Origin: Vibrio ichthyoenteri ATCC 700023
GTDB lineage: Bacteria > Pseudomonadota > Gammaproteobacteria > Enterobacterales > Vibrionaceae
Direction: 5' to 3'
Length of the DNA stretch: 64,000 nt
NCBI RefSeq assembly: GCF_000222605.1
Contig: NZ_AFWF01000202.1
Coordinates: 1-64,000, forward strand
Shown: in pieces, positions 8,972-19,222 of the stretch
Numbering within the stretch: position 1 is the first letter of the stretch
How the letters are laid out: the number at the start of each line of letters is the position of its first letter
Translations under genes and position numbers: made by a program
Notes under the pieces: generated by a model
Seen by the model: the letters and a program-made list of their open reading frames with translations, nothing else
Database searches by the model: none
What the model was told of the DNA's origin: nothing

Positions 8972-9508
8972 ACTCGCACCTGACAAGGATCGAGGAATGA
9001 CGATCATCAACTAGCTCGCTTTTGCGGGCTTTTTTATTGGCCAAATTTCACCACTATACTGCTACAAAAATCCTACCTATTACCCGGTGACTTGTTATTT
9101 TCGCCAGGAAAAATTGTCAAAATCGAAATATTAACGAGTGTTAACGGCGGCAAAATGGCGATCTTATTCACGTTTTTGTAGAGAAAAATTAACGAGATGC
9201 TGTTTCGAATCGCGATAAATCGCTGGGTTGACGAGTTAAGTTATTGATTGATGTGTCATTGAGAGTGATTTTGATCGCAGAAATTTCGTCAAAACTTTTT
9301 TAATGATTTTGACGTAGCATTTAAGTTTTTGATTTGTATTGTTTTATATTTTTTAGTTTCAAGCGAGTTTGAACTGGATCACTGATTTCTGCCTATTAAT
9401 TTTACGCCGAAAAATAACTCCCTATATTTTGACGTCATTGGATGTATTTTTTTGGTAAGTGCAGCTGTTTTGGCTGTTTGTTTAGGTAAGTGTTTAAGGG
9501 TGAGTAAG
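8972..9508. other. 537-bp intergenic region upstream of the chitobiase gene
   Basis: It begins with a terminator for cysQ (9013-9036). The rest is AT-rich with many TTTTGA/TTGACG words and no open frame I trust. As the only space before the chitobiase gene it should hold its promoter and chitin- or CRP-dependent control sites, but I see no CRP or other operator matching a consensus well enough to call. Confidence 0.6.
9013..9036 (+). terminator. Terminator after cysQ
   Basis: AGCTCGC and GCGGGCT pair (one G-U) across a TTTT loop, followed by a T-run. Confidence 0.8.
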
Positions 9509-12154
9509 ATGTTGAAACCAACTTTGATCGCAGTTTCAGTGTTAGCAACTTTGGCCGGTTGTTCTTCACTGCAAAGTCCACAACAAGTGGTAGATTCACT
9601 AGCAGATAACTTAGATATCAATTATCAAGTGTTGACCAATCATGGCGCTAACGATGGTTTAGCCTGTGACACTCTTGGCGCAGAATGGGCATCATGCAAT
9701 AAAGTGATGATGACCTTAGAAAACCAAGGTGAAGCGGTTAACGCAAAAGATTGGACGATTTATTTCCACAGTATTCGTTTGATTTTGGACGTGGATAGCG
9801 ATCAGTTCAAAGTTACACGTGTTACTGGTGACCTGCATAAGTTAGAGCCAACTGACAAATTTGATGGCTTCGCTGCAGGCGAAAAAGTTGAATTGGGTTT
9901 GATTGGTGAGTACTGGCAGTTATTTGCAACCGATTTTCTACCGGGCGCATTTGTTACAGCACCAGATGCTGAACCAAAGATGATTGCTTCGCTAAATACA
10001 GAGGATGTGGCGAGCTTTGTTTCTGGTTTAGAAGGTGACAACCTAAAACGTACCCCAGATGACAATAACGTTTTCGCTAATGCGGTGACTCGTTTTGAGA
10101 AAAACGCCGATCTAGCGCAACAAGACGTATCAACCACGCTATTGCCAACCCCATTGCATGTTGAAGCGGGTGAAGGTTCAGTTGGCCTTGCTCAAGGCAT
10201 CGCACTACCAAGCGAGTTGTTCAGCGCGGAACAATTTAACGCACTACAAGCACGCGCTGCGCTATTGGACATCAACCTAGCTGGTAAGCTTGCGGTTGAG
10301 ACCAGCATTGTACCGAGTGAATTCCCAGAGAAACTAGCGAAAGCAGGCGCTTACGAATTAGTGATTGGCGAGCAGGGCATTAAGATTGTTGCTTTCGACC
10401 AAGCGGGTCTGTTCTACGGCGTACAATCGATCTTTGCTCTTGTGGGTGAAGAAGCAACATTGCCACAAATCCGCATCATTGATGCGCCACGCTTTGATTA
10501 CCGTGGTGTGATGGTGGATGTGGCGCGTAACTTCCATAGTAAAGACGCGATTCTAGCGACGCTAGATCAAATGGCGGCTTACAAGATGAACAAGCTACAC
10601 CTTCACTTAACCGATGATGAAGGTTGGCGTTTAGAAATTCCAGGCCTTCCTGAGTTAACTGATATCGGCGGCCAGCGTTGCTTTGACCTTGATGAGCAAC
10701 AGTGTCTGTTACCACAGTTAGGCTCTGGTCCTACTTCGGATAACTTTGGCTCAGGCTACTTTAGCAAAGCCGATTACGTTGAAATCTTGAAGTACGCGAA
10801 AGCACGTAATATTGAAGTGATTCCTGAAATCGATATGCCAGCGCACGCGCGTTCTGCGGTTGTATCGATGGAAGCACGTTACGATCGTCTGATGGCTGCT
10901 GGCCAAACAGAACAAGCGAACGAATACCGTTTGATGGACCCTCAAGACAGCTCGAATGTCACCACGGTTCAGTTCTACGACAAGCACAGCTTCATCAACC
11001 CGTGTCTTGATTCTTCAACGCGTTTTGTCGACAAAGTGATCTCTGAAGTAGCAGCGATGCACACCGAGGCTGGCGCGCCTCTAACCACATGGCACTTTGG
11101 TGGTGATGAAGCGAAGAACATCAAGTTGGGCGCAGGCTTCCAAGATGTAAACGCAGAAGAGAAAGTAAACTGGAAAGGCACGATTGACCTGTCTCTACAA
11201 GACAAGCCATTCGCGAAATCGCCACAATGTAAGACCCTCATTGAAAACGGTACTGTGAGCGATTACGGTCACCTACCAAGTTACTTTGCGGAAGAAGTAT
11301 CGAAGATTGTGGCCGAGAAAGGCATTCCGAACTTCCAAGCTTGGCAAGATGGTTTGAAATACAGTGAAGGTGGCGAGAAAGCCTTCGCAACCGAAAATAC
11401 CCGCGTAAACTTCTGGGATGTTCTTTACTGGGGCGGTACGTCTTCAGTGTATGAATGGTCTGAAAAAGGCTACGACGTGATTGTTTCGAACCCAGACTAC
11501 GTTTACATGGATATGCCGTACGAAGCAGATCCTCAAGAGCGCGGTTACTACTGGGCAACACGAGCAACCGATACTCGTAAGATGTTTGGCTTTGCACCGG
11601 AAAACATGCCACAAAACGCGGAAACCTCTTTAGACCGTGATGGCAATGGTTTCACCGGTAAAGGCACAATTGAAGCGAAACCGTTCTACGGTCTATCAGC
11701 GCAACTTTGGTCTGAAACTGTGCGTACTGATGAGCAATACGAATACATGGTCTTCCCTCGCGTACTAGCTGCCGCTGAGCGTGCTTGGCATGAAGCTGAG
11801 TGGGAAAACGACTACCAAGTGGGCGTTGAATACTCGCAAAACACCAACCTAGTTGATAAAGAAGCACGTAATCAAGATTACAACCGCTTTGCGAACGTGT
11901 TAGGCCAACGTGAACTGGCGAAACTGGAAAAAGCGGGCATTGATTACCGCCTACCAGTACCGGGTGCGAAAATTGAAAACGGCAAGTTAGCAATGAACAG
12001 TGCGTTCCCTGGTATTGAGCTGCAATACTCAATCGATGGTGACAACTGGCTAACTTACGCAGACAGTCAACGTCCAGCAGTAACAGGTGAAGTCTTCATT
12101 CGCTCTGTTTCAGCCAGCGGTGAGAAAGCAAGCCGCGTGACGTCAGTGAAGTAA
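9509..12154 (+). CDS. chb: Chitobiase, GH20 beta-N-acetylhexosaminidase lipoprotein
   Basis: This enzyme splits N,N'-diacetylchitobiose and chito-oligomers to GlcNAc and is an outer-membrane lipoprotein in Vibrio. The 881-residue product has a signal peptide with lipobox LAGC (Cys18), an N-terminal carbohydrate-binding-like domain, a GH20b domain, the GH20 barrel beginning near RFDYRGVMVDVARNFHS, and a C-terminal Ig-like domain (IELQYSIDGDNW). The catalytic Asp533-Glu534 pair lies in WHFGGDEAKN. I chose the ATG at 9509 over an upstream in-frame start at 9452 because it opens the signal peptide and follows a GGGTGAG ribosome-binding site. The length agrees with Vibrio chitobiases (about 880). 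It stands as a single gene between two terminators. Confidence 0.93.
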   Translation: MLKPTLIAVSVLATLAGCSSLQSPQQVVDSLADNLDINYQVLTNHGANDGLACDTLGAEWASCNKVMMTLENQGEAVNAKDWTIYFHSIRLILDVDSDQFKVTRVTGDLHKLEPTDKFDGFAAGEKVELGLIGEYWQLFATDFLPGAFVTAPDAEPKMIASLNTEDVASFVSGLEGDNLKRTPDDNNVFANAVTRFEKNADLAQQDVSTTLLPTPLHVEAGEGSVGLAQGIALPSELFSAEQFNALQARAALLDINLAGKLAVETSIVPSEFPEKLAKAGAYELVIGEQGIKIVAFDQAGLFYGVQSIFALVGEEATLPQIRIIDAPRFDYRGVMVDVARNFHSKDAILATLDQMAAYKMNKLHLHLTDDEGWRLEIPGLPELTDIGGQRCFDLDEQQCLLPQLGSGPTSDNFGSGYFSKADYVEILKYAKARNIEVIPEIDMPAHARSAVVSMEARYDRLMAAGQTEQANEYRLMDPQDSSNVTTVQFYDKHSFINPCLDSSTRFVDKVISEVAAMHTEAGAPLTTWHFGGDEAKNIKLGAGFQDVNAEEKVNWKGTIDLSLQDKPFAKSPQCKTLIENGTVSDYGHLPSYFAEEVSKIVAEKGIPNFQAWQDGLKYSEGGEKAFATENTRVNFWDVLYWGGTSSVYEWSEKGYDVIVSNPDYVYMDMPYEADPQERGYYWATRATDTRKMFGFAPENMPQNAETSLDRDGNGFTGKGTIEAKPFYGLSAQLWSETVRTDEQYEYMVFPRVLAAAERAWHEAEWENDYQVGVEYSQNTNLVDKEARNQDYNRFANVLGQRELAKLEKAGIDYRLPVPGAKIENGKLAMNSAFPGIELQYSIDGDNWLTYADSQRPAVTGEVFIRSVSASGEKASRVTSVK

Positions 12155-12191
12155 TCACTGAACAAGCAAATTTATGTTGTTGGTAAGCCAA

Positions 12192-12219
12192 GGCCCTGCT
12201 TAATGCAGGGTCTTTTTTA
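12192..12219 (+). terminator. Terminator after chitobiase
   Basis: CCCTGC, loop TTAAT, GCAGGG, then TCTTTTTTA. Confidence 0.85.
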
Positions 12220-12377
12220 TGTGCGAAGCAATATGGACTGAGCCAGTTGTGCCGAATCATGGTGCGAGGTTCAGTTTGAGGTTCAATCAATGCCATTCCC
12301 TTTAGTGAGGAACGAACGTGATAGGGAATCTATTTCCGTTGTGCCGATGCTCAGTACGGCTCAAAAGTGCTTTAGCA

Positions 12378-14456
12378 CTAAGCCTTGGAATAAATGTCGC
12401 GCTCACCCAACCAACGTTCGATGATCGCGCTGGCATTGTGCGGGTATTGATCGTGAATATGGCGTGCAATGCGCTGAACTTCGGGGATTAAGCGTTGATC
12501 ACGCACCAAATCGGCGATTTTAAAATCGGCCATACCAGTCTGTTTGGTGCCAAGCAGTTCACCCGGGCCACGAATTTCCAAATCACGCTGTGCAATCACA
12601 AAGCCATCGTTACTTTCGCGCAGCACGCCTAAGCGCTTCTGAGCGGTTTTTGATAATGGTGAGTGATACAGCAATACACAATGGCTTGCTACGGTTCCTC
12701 GGCCTACACGGCCGCGTAATTGGTGCAATTGCGCCAAACCTAAGCGCTCTGGGTTCTCAATGATCATCAAACTGGCGTTTGGCACGTCCACACCGACTTC
12801 AATTACTGTGGTGGCGACCAATAGATGCAATTCATTGTCTTTGAATGCCTTCATCACCGCTTGTTTCTCTGCTGCTTTCATACGGCCATGTACTAAACCA
12901 ATTTTGACATCCGGTAGGATACGTTGCAGCTCTTCGGCGGTATCCGCTGCCGCTTGTGCTTCGAGTACTTCTGACTCATCAATTAAGGTACATACCCAAT
13001 AAGCTTGTTTGCCTTCGTTCAAGCAGGCATTGCGTACGCGCTCGATGATGTCGTCACGCTTAGTATCGGGAATGGCTACGGTTTGAATCGGGGTTCGACC
13101 CGGTGGCAGTTCATCAATCACTGAGGTTTCTAGATCGGCGTAAGCGGTCATTGCCAAGGTGCGCGGAATTGGCGTCGCCGTCATGATCAACTGATGCGGG
13201 AAACTACCTTGTTTTTCACCTTTAGCGCGCAGCTCTAAACGTTGGTGGACACCAAAGCGGTGTTGTTCATCAATAATAACTAAAGCCAGATTATGGAAAG
13301 CAACATGCTCTTGGAACAAAGCATGAGTACCAACCACCATTTGTGCCTCACCACTGGCAATCGTGGCCAGTTGCGCCTCTTTGGCTTTGCCTTTGAGTTT
13401 ACCGGCTAGCCAACCTACCTTGATGCCCATCGATTCAAACCACTGGGCAAAATTGATTGCGTGTTGTTCGGCCAGTAGTTCAGTCGGTGCCATCAACGCC
13501 ACTTGGTAACCGTGTTCAATTGCGCGCACAGCCGCTAATGCCGCCACTAAGGTTTTGCCTGAGCCTACATCGCCTTGCACTAAGCGCATCATAGGGTGTG
13601 GCTTCGCCAGATCTTGCTCGATTTCAGCCACCACGCGTGCTTGCGCATTGGTGGGTGAGAAGGGCAGTTGCGCTAACAATTGCTGTTTAAGTTGATTGAC
13701 CTCTGGCAGCGCGAGCGCCATATCTTGTTGGCCTTTGCTGCGCACAGCTAACATCGATAGGTTCTGCGCCAACAACTCTTCCATGATCAGGCGAACCTGC
13801 GCAGGATGGCGACCTTCATCAAACTGGGCCAAATCAATATCTGGTGTTGGACGATGAATGGTATGCAATGCTTGAGCAAGAGTGGTTTGCTGTGGGTAGA
13901 GCCCATTGGGCAACAGTTCTTGCACCGCGGCTTTGTCTAATAAAGCGAGCGCTTGATCGGTTAAGTTGCGCAAGGTCAGTTGGCGTAAGCCTTCAGTGGT
14001 TGGATAGACGGGCGTTAAACTTTGTTCGGTTTCTGTCGGCTGGTTAGGCGCATAAAATTTGTAATCAGGATGGACGATCTCCAAGCCATAGTTACCGCGC
14101 TTAATTTCGCCATAGGCATGCACTGTTTTGCCTTCAGCAAAGTTGTTTTTCATTCCAGCGGTAAAGTTAAAAAACTTTAGCGCAACCGTGCCGTTGCCAT
14201 CACTGATTTTCACCGTCAGCATTTTACGCTTACCAAACAGGGTATCAGCACTCATCACTTTACCTTGCACCGCCGCCCAAAGGCCGGCGTGCAGTTTGAT
14301 CATTGGGTAAACGCGAGTGCGATCTTCGTAACGCAGTGGTAGGTGAAACAGCAGATCTTGCACGCTGTTGAGGCCAACTTTTTCGAGCTTCTCGGCCACC
14401 TTGGCACCAACGCCAGTCAGGGAAGTAAGAGGGACAGCAGAAAGAAGTTGCGACAT
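12378..14456 (-). CDS. recG: RecG, ATP-dependent DNA helicase
   Basis: RecG reverses stalled replication forks and moves Holliday junctions. The 692-residue protein has the N-terminal wedge (OB) domain, then helicase motif I QGDVGSGKT near residues 293-301, motif II IIDEQHR near 395, and motif VI QLRGRVGRG in the second RecA-like domain, ending with the family tail. The frame is open to 14540, but the ATG at 14456 (MSQLLSAVPLTSLTG) gives the E. coli length (693). It is the last gene of the rpoZ-spoT-trmH-recG series; the repeat-rich spacer upstream separates it from trmH. Confidence 0.96.
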   Translation of the reverse strand: MSQLLSAVPLTSLTGVGAKVAEKLEKVGLNSVQDLLFHLPLRYEDRTRVYPMIKLHAGLWAAVQGKVMSADTLFGKRKMLTVKISDGNGTVALKFFNFTAGMKNNFAEGKTVHAYGEIKRGNYGLEIVHPDYKFYAPNQPTETEQSLTPVYPTTEGLRQLTLRNLTDQALALLDKAAVQELLPNGLYPQQTTLAQALHTIHRPTPDIDLAQFDEGRHPAQVRLIMEELLAQNLSMLAVRSKGQQDMALALPEVNQLKQQLLAQLPFSPTNAQARVVAEIEQDLAKPHPMMRLVQGDVGSGKTLVAALAAVRAIEHGYQVALMAPTELLAEQHAINFAQWFESMGIKVGWLAGKLKGKAKEAQLATIASGEAQMVVGTHALFQEHVAFHNLALVIIDEQHRFGVHQRLELRAKGEKQGSFPHQLIMTATPIPRTLAMTAYADLETSVIDELPPGRTPIQTVAIPDTKRDDIIERVRNACLNEGKQAYWVCTLIDESEVLEAQAAADTAEELQRILPDVKIGLVHGRMKAAEKQAVMKAFKDNELHLLVATTVIEVGVDVPNASLMIIENPERLGLAQLHQLRGRVGRGTVASHCVLLYHSPLSKTAQKRLGVLRESNDGFVIAQRDLEIRGPGELLGTKQTGMADFKIADLVRDQRLIPEVQRIARHIHDQYPHNASAIIERWLGERDIYSKA

Positions 14457-14767
14457 AACACGAGGCTCGTTAACGAAGATAAAGCTAGTTAACCATTTGG
14501 CTGTGTTTTTGTACAGGGGAAAGTGAGTGCGCAAAAGCAAGAGCTGAGAAGCGAGAGAAAAGCAAAGAATCCAGAATTGAGAGTCGGGAATCGAGAAAAA
14601 GGCTGAGAGGCGGGAGAAAGTAAAGAATCGAGAGTCGAGAAGGAGCTAGAAGCTCCCAATTCTCGTCACGAAGAGCTCTCGCTTCTAAATCTATTTCTCG
14701 AAGTGAAGCGCTCTCAATTCTCGCTCTTTCTCGATTCAGGCTTTTTCTCGCCTCTCGATTCTAGCTT
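14457..14767. other. 311-bp trmH-recG spacer holding a palindromic repeat
   Basis: About 14540-14640 is purine-rich on the + strand and built from degenerate words such as GAATCGAGA and GAGAAAAAGGCTGAG. About 14655-14770 is the complementary, pyrimidine-rich counterpart. Exact matches between the arms include GAATTGAGAG with CTCTCAATTC. In the middle, GGAGCT-AGA-AGCTCC (14642-14656) is a perfect hairpin tip. No coding potential is visible. In the trmH-recG transcript it would fold into a long imperfect hairpin. It looks like a small non-autonomous repeat rather than unique DNA. Confidence 0.7.
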
Positions 14768-15451
14768 CTATTTCTTCTGCATCTCTGTCCACCAATCGTC
14801 ATCGGCGACGATTTGGCCTTCGTCATCTAATGGTGGGTAAGGCATCTTTTTGCGTTTAGCGACTTTGGCCAGAACTGGGTGGCCGCGTTCAAACAGAATG
14901 CGCTGAATCACTTCTTCAGACAGCGGGCTGGTTTCGCGATCGTACATACCGGCTGCTTCACGTTGGCGCTGCGCTTCGTACATGATCACCGCACTGGCAA
15001 CCGAAACGTTGAGCGATTGCACCATGCCCATCATCGGGATGATGATGTCTTGGTCAGCCAATTCTTTCGCGCGAGCAGATGCGCCGACTTTCTCACTGCC
15101 GAGAATGATTGCGGTAGGCTTGGTGTAATCAATCTCACGAAAGTCGACGGCGCTATCAGAAAGATTAGTTACCAAAATCTGCATGCCTTGTGCTTTAAGT
15201 TCACTGATCGCTTCATCAATGCTTGAGTGAGTATCCACTTCCACCCAGTTGCGCGCGCCGGCAGAGGTGTGCGTTAGGGTGCGCATTTTGGCTGGCCAAA
15301 CTGCATGGATTTTATGAATGCCTGTGGCATCAGCGGTACGGATCACCGCAGAAACATTGTTCGGCTTGTGTACTTCTTCTAAGCAGAAGGTGAGATCAGT
15401 TTGGCGTGCTTTAAGCACTTGTTGAATGCGGTTGTATCGTTCTAAATTCAT
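14768..15451 (-). CDS. trmH: TrmH, tRNA (Gm18) 2'-O-methyltransferase
   Basis: TrmH methylates the ribose of G18 in the D-loop of tRNA. The 227-residue protein is a SPOUT methyltransferase: motif 1 NNVSAVIRTADATG near residue 32, motif 2 IILGSEKVGASARAKE and motif 3 IPMMGMVQSLNVSVA, which form the trefoil knot. I chose the ATG at 15451; a TTG at 15496 is in frame but not conserved. It sits between spoT and recG on the same strand, 66 bp downstream of the spoT stop. Its 3' end runs into the repeat described for the spacer. Confidence 0.94.
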   Translation of the reverse strand: MNLERYNRIQQVLKARQTDLTFCLEEVHKPNNVSAVIRTADATGIHKIHAVWPAKMRTLTHTSAGARNWVEVDTHSSIDEAISELKAQGMQILVTNLSDSAVDFREIDYTKPTAIILGSEKVGASARAKELADQDIIIPMMGMVQSLNVSVASAVIMYEAQRQREAAGMYDRETSPLSEEVIQRILFERGHPVLAKVAKRKKMPYPPLDDEGQIVADDDWWTEMQKK

Positions 15452-15517
15452 AATCAGCGTACTAAAAATAAAAGCCCTTGAAATGGGTGATTTCAAGGGC
15501 CAGTAACAGGTATTAAA

Positions 15518-17638
15518 TCAGTTCTTACGACGACGAACTTTCAGAGTGTGCGGCATCGACTTAATCCGGCGCATAATGCTGGCCAAATGAACACGGTCTT
15601 TGGTGGTGAGTAGTACCGTAACGGTATACAAACGGCCATCGCGTTCTTCGGTTGAGAGGCCATGTATGTTAGAACCGGTTTTTGAGATCACGTTGGTGAG
15701 CTCAGCCAAAGCGCCTTGACGGTTTTGCACGTCAACGCGTAGCTCGGTACTGAACTCTTGATCGTAATCGTCTGACCATTCTACTGCCATGTACTTATCA
15801 GGTTCACGTTGGTAACCACGTACGTTTGGACAAGTCTCGCGGTGCACCACTAGACCACGGCCTGGTGATACGTGAGCGATAATATGGTCGTCTGGAATCG
15901 GGTGACAACAATTGGCAAACGTCAGCAAAATACCTTCCGAACCACGAATTGGCATTTTCTTCTTCGGCGTGTCGCTGGTGGATTCAACTTCAGTCAGTTC
16001 GTCTGCATCGCCCAATAGGCGACGGGCCACAACGATGCTCATGAGCTCACCCAAACCAATATCGGCCAGCAGATCTTGCACCGTATTGATCTTCAGATCT
16101 TTCAGTACATGATTGATATTGTCGTCATTGATGTCCGATAGCGATAGCTCACCTAAGGCATGATTAAGCAGACGACGACCAAGAGTAATCGACTCTTCAC
16201 GACGCATGGTTTTCAATACTTGGCGGATCTTAGTACGCGCACGAGACGTGACGACATAGTTCAACCAAGCCGCGTTAGGACGTGCGCCAGGGGCTGAAAT
16301 GATCTCAATCGTTTGGCCGTTTTTCAGCGATTTGCTTAATGGGTATGGGTTGCGATCAACACGCGCACCCACACAGGTATTACCCACATCGGTATGTACC
16401 GCATAAGCAAAATCGACCGCCGTTGCGCCGACTGGCAATTCAACGATACGACCTTTTGGTGTGAAGACGTAAATCTCATCTGGGAACAGATCAGATTTTA
16501 CGTTTTCAATAAATTCAAATGAGTTGCCCGCACTTTGCTGCAGCTCAAGTAGGCTTTGCATCCAGCGCTGAGCTTTGACTTGCGCAGTGGTGCCTGTGCG
16601 ATCGCCATTGCCTTTATAAGACCAATGCGCCGCAACACCTTTATCCGCCATTTGATCCATATCTTCAGTACGGATCTGCACTTCAACCGGCACGCCATGA
16701 GGGCCAACCATTGAAGTATGAATAGATTGATAGCCATTGGCTTTTGGAACCGCGATGTAATCTTTAACACGACCCGGACGTGGCTTGTAGAGGCTGTGTA
16801 CTTGGCCTAGTACGCGATAACAGGTATCGGCAGCATCAACAATCACACGGAATGCGTAGATATCCATAATGGTATGGAATCGCTGATCCTTGGTTTTCAT
16901 CTTGTTATAGATAGAAAACAGATTTTTCTCGCGGCCAACGACACGTGCCGTTAGACCGACTTCGTCAAGACGACCTTCAATCTCGCTATGAATACGCTGG
17001 ATCATCTCTTTACGATTACCACGCGCCGCTTTGACCACTTCTTTCAAAACACGATAACGATTAGGGTAGAGGGCTTCAAAGCCAAGCTCTTCCAATTCGG
17101 TTTTGATGTTATGGATACCAAGGCGGTGGGCAAGTGGAGAGTAGATCTCAAGGGTTTCACGGGCGATGCGACGTTTTTTATCTGGGCGAAGAGCTCCCAG
17201 CGTGCGCATGTTGTGGGTTCGGTCAGCAAGTTTGATCAGAATAACGCGAATGTCTTGCACCATGGCAAGGACCATTTTGCGGAAGTTTTCTGCTTGTGCT
17301 TCTTTGCGATCTCGAAATTTAAGCTTATCCAGCTTAGAAACACCATCCACAAGTTCAGCAACGGTTGTGCCAAATTTTTCTTCTAGATCTTCTTTGGTGA
17401 CATCACAATCTTCGATGACATCATGAAGTAGAGCCGCTTGGAGCGTTTCAATATCAAGGCGCATTTCGGCCAAGATGCGAGAAACCGCAACAGGGTGGAT
17501 GATATAAGGCTCGCCGCTTGAGCGAGTTTGCCCTTCATGGGCGTCTTTCGCTACCACATAAGATTGACGCAGAGCCTCAATTTGAGGCTCTGTTAGGTAT
17601 TCTTGGGCAACGTCTTTGAGGCTATCGAATAGATACAA
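15518..17638 (-). CDS. spoT: SpoT, bifunctional (p)ppGpp synthetase/hydrolase
   Basis: SpoT controls (p)ppGpp, mainly by hydrolysis, in response to carbon, fatty-acid and iron limitation. The 706-residue protein has an intact hydrolase domain (HPVAVSRIL, then the catalytic His72-Asp73 in LLHDVIEDCDV), a synthetase domain (VKDYIAVPKANGYQSIHT), a TGS domain around residues 385-445, and a C-terminal ACT domain (LRVDVQNRQGALAELTNV). It lies 37 bp after rpoZ, the conserved rpoZ-spoT pairing, and is followed by trmH and recG. Confidence 0.97.
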   Translation of the reverse strand: MYLFDSLKDVAQEYLTEPQIEALRQSYVVAKDAHEGQTRSSGEPYIIHPVAVSRILAEMRLDIETLQAALLHDVIEDCDVTKEDLEEKFGTTVAELVDGVSKLDKLKFRDRKEAQAENFRKMVLAMVQDIRVILIKLADRTHNMRTLGALRPDKKRRIARETLEIYSPLAHRLGIHNIKTELEELGFEALYPNRYRVLKEVVKAARGNRKEMIQRIHSEIEGRLDEVGLTARVVGREKNLFSIYNKMKTKDQRFHTIMDIYAFRVIVDAADTCYRVLGQVHSLYKPRPGRVKDYIAVPKANGYQSIHTSMVGPHGVPVEVQIRTEDMDQMADKGVAAHWSYKGNGDRTGTTAQVKAQRWMQSLLELQQSAGNSFEFIENVKSDLFPDEIYVFTPKGRIVELPVGATAVDFAYAVHTDVGNTCVGARVDRNPYPLSKSLKNGQTIEIISAPGARPNAAWLNYVVTSRARTKIRQVLKTMRREESITLGRRLLNHALGELSLSDINDDNINHVLKDLKINTVQDLLADIGLGELMSIVVARRLLGDADELTEVESTSDTPKKKMPIRGSEGILLTFANCCHPIPDDHIIAHVSPGRGLVVHRETCPNVRGYQREPDKYMAVEWSDDYDQEFSTELRVDVQNRQGALAELTNVISKTGSNIHGLSTEERDGRLYTVTVLLTTKDRVHLASIMRRIKSMPHTLKVRRRKN

Positions 17639-17675
17639 ACTTTAGGCCTAAAAAAGAGTTGTAGAGAAAGTCAGA

Positions 17676-17948
17676 TTAGCGAGTGTGAGCGATGCTGCTT
17701 ACTGCTGCTAGTTCTGCTGCTTCTTGCTCTTGTTGCTCTTGACGCTCGCGTGCATCAAGGATGTCTTTTGTGATTAGACCTTCTTCGATTTCGCGTAGAG
17801 CGATAACCGTTGGTTTATCGTTCTCTTCTGGCACTAGTGAATCTTTCATGCCAGTTTGCATTTGACGAGCGCGGCGAGCCGCAATCAGTACTAGGTCGAA
17901 ACGGTTGCCAACTTTTTCAACAGCGTCTTGAACAGTTACGCGTGCCAT
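17676..17948 (-). CDS. rpoZ: RpoZ, RNA polymerase omega subunit
   Basis: The omega subunit helps assemble RNA polymerase and forms part of a ppGpp-binding site. The 90-residue protein matches the family from its start: [20 protein letters not shown], then RRARQMQTG and the [13 protein letters not shown] helix, with an acidic/Gln-rich tail. It is the first gene of the rpoZ-spoT-trmH-recG series. A clear gap separates it from gmk, so a promoter probably lies in 17949-18060. Confidence 0.97.
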   Translation of the reverse strand: MARVTVQDAVEKVGNRFDLVLIAARRARQMQTGMKDSLVPEENDKPTVIALREIEEGLITKDILDARERQEQQEQEAAELAAVSSIAHTR

Positions 17949-18060
17949 GAGGACTCCAAATAGTTAACTAAAATTTTGAATGACGAGAAATTATACAGGC
18001 TTACGCGACTATATTCTAGCCACAGCGCTGTCTCATCTGTGAATGGCTTTTGGGAGACCC

Positions 18061-19076
<1,016 letters not shown>

Positions 19077-19165
19077 GCTGTATATGTCTAGTGAATTGGA
19101 CTGGACGTCTCTACCATCGAGCCTATCTCGGTGACTACAGTAAGTTGGCTTATCTTGAGCTAACT
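19077..19165 (+). promoter_or_regulatory. Purine riboswitch, guanine type, with a downstream hairpin
   Basis: The aptamer spans 19078-19140. P1 pairs CTGTA (19078-19082) with TACAG (19136-19140). P2 pairs GTCTAG with CTGGAC, the J2/3 core reads CTCTACC, and P3 pairs ATCGAG with CTCGGT. The base before the 3' strand of P1 is C, in GAC|TACAG, the position that reads out guanine or hypoxanthine (U there would mean adenine). A second stem, AGTTGGCT with AGCTAACT (19143-19165), follows and could be part of the expression platform. It precedes an NCS2 purine permease, a classic target. I saw the consensus by eye; covariance scoring was not run. Confidence 0.8.
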
Positions 19166-19222
19166 TTCTCTATATCAGCATGTGTACCCATCTTCTATTT
19201 TATTAAGTTGTAAGGTTACATT

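Noticed and set aside
8972-9508. A CRP site or chitin-response operator upstream of chitobiase
   Set aside because: TGATTTTGATCGCA near 9267 is only a weak half-match to the CRP consensus; no reliable operator can be named.
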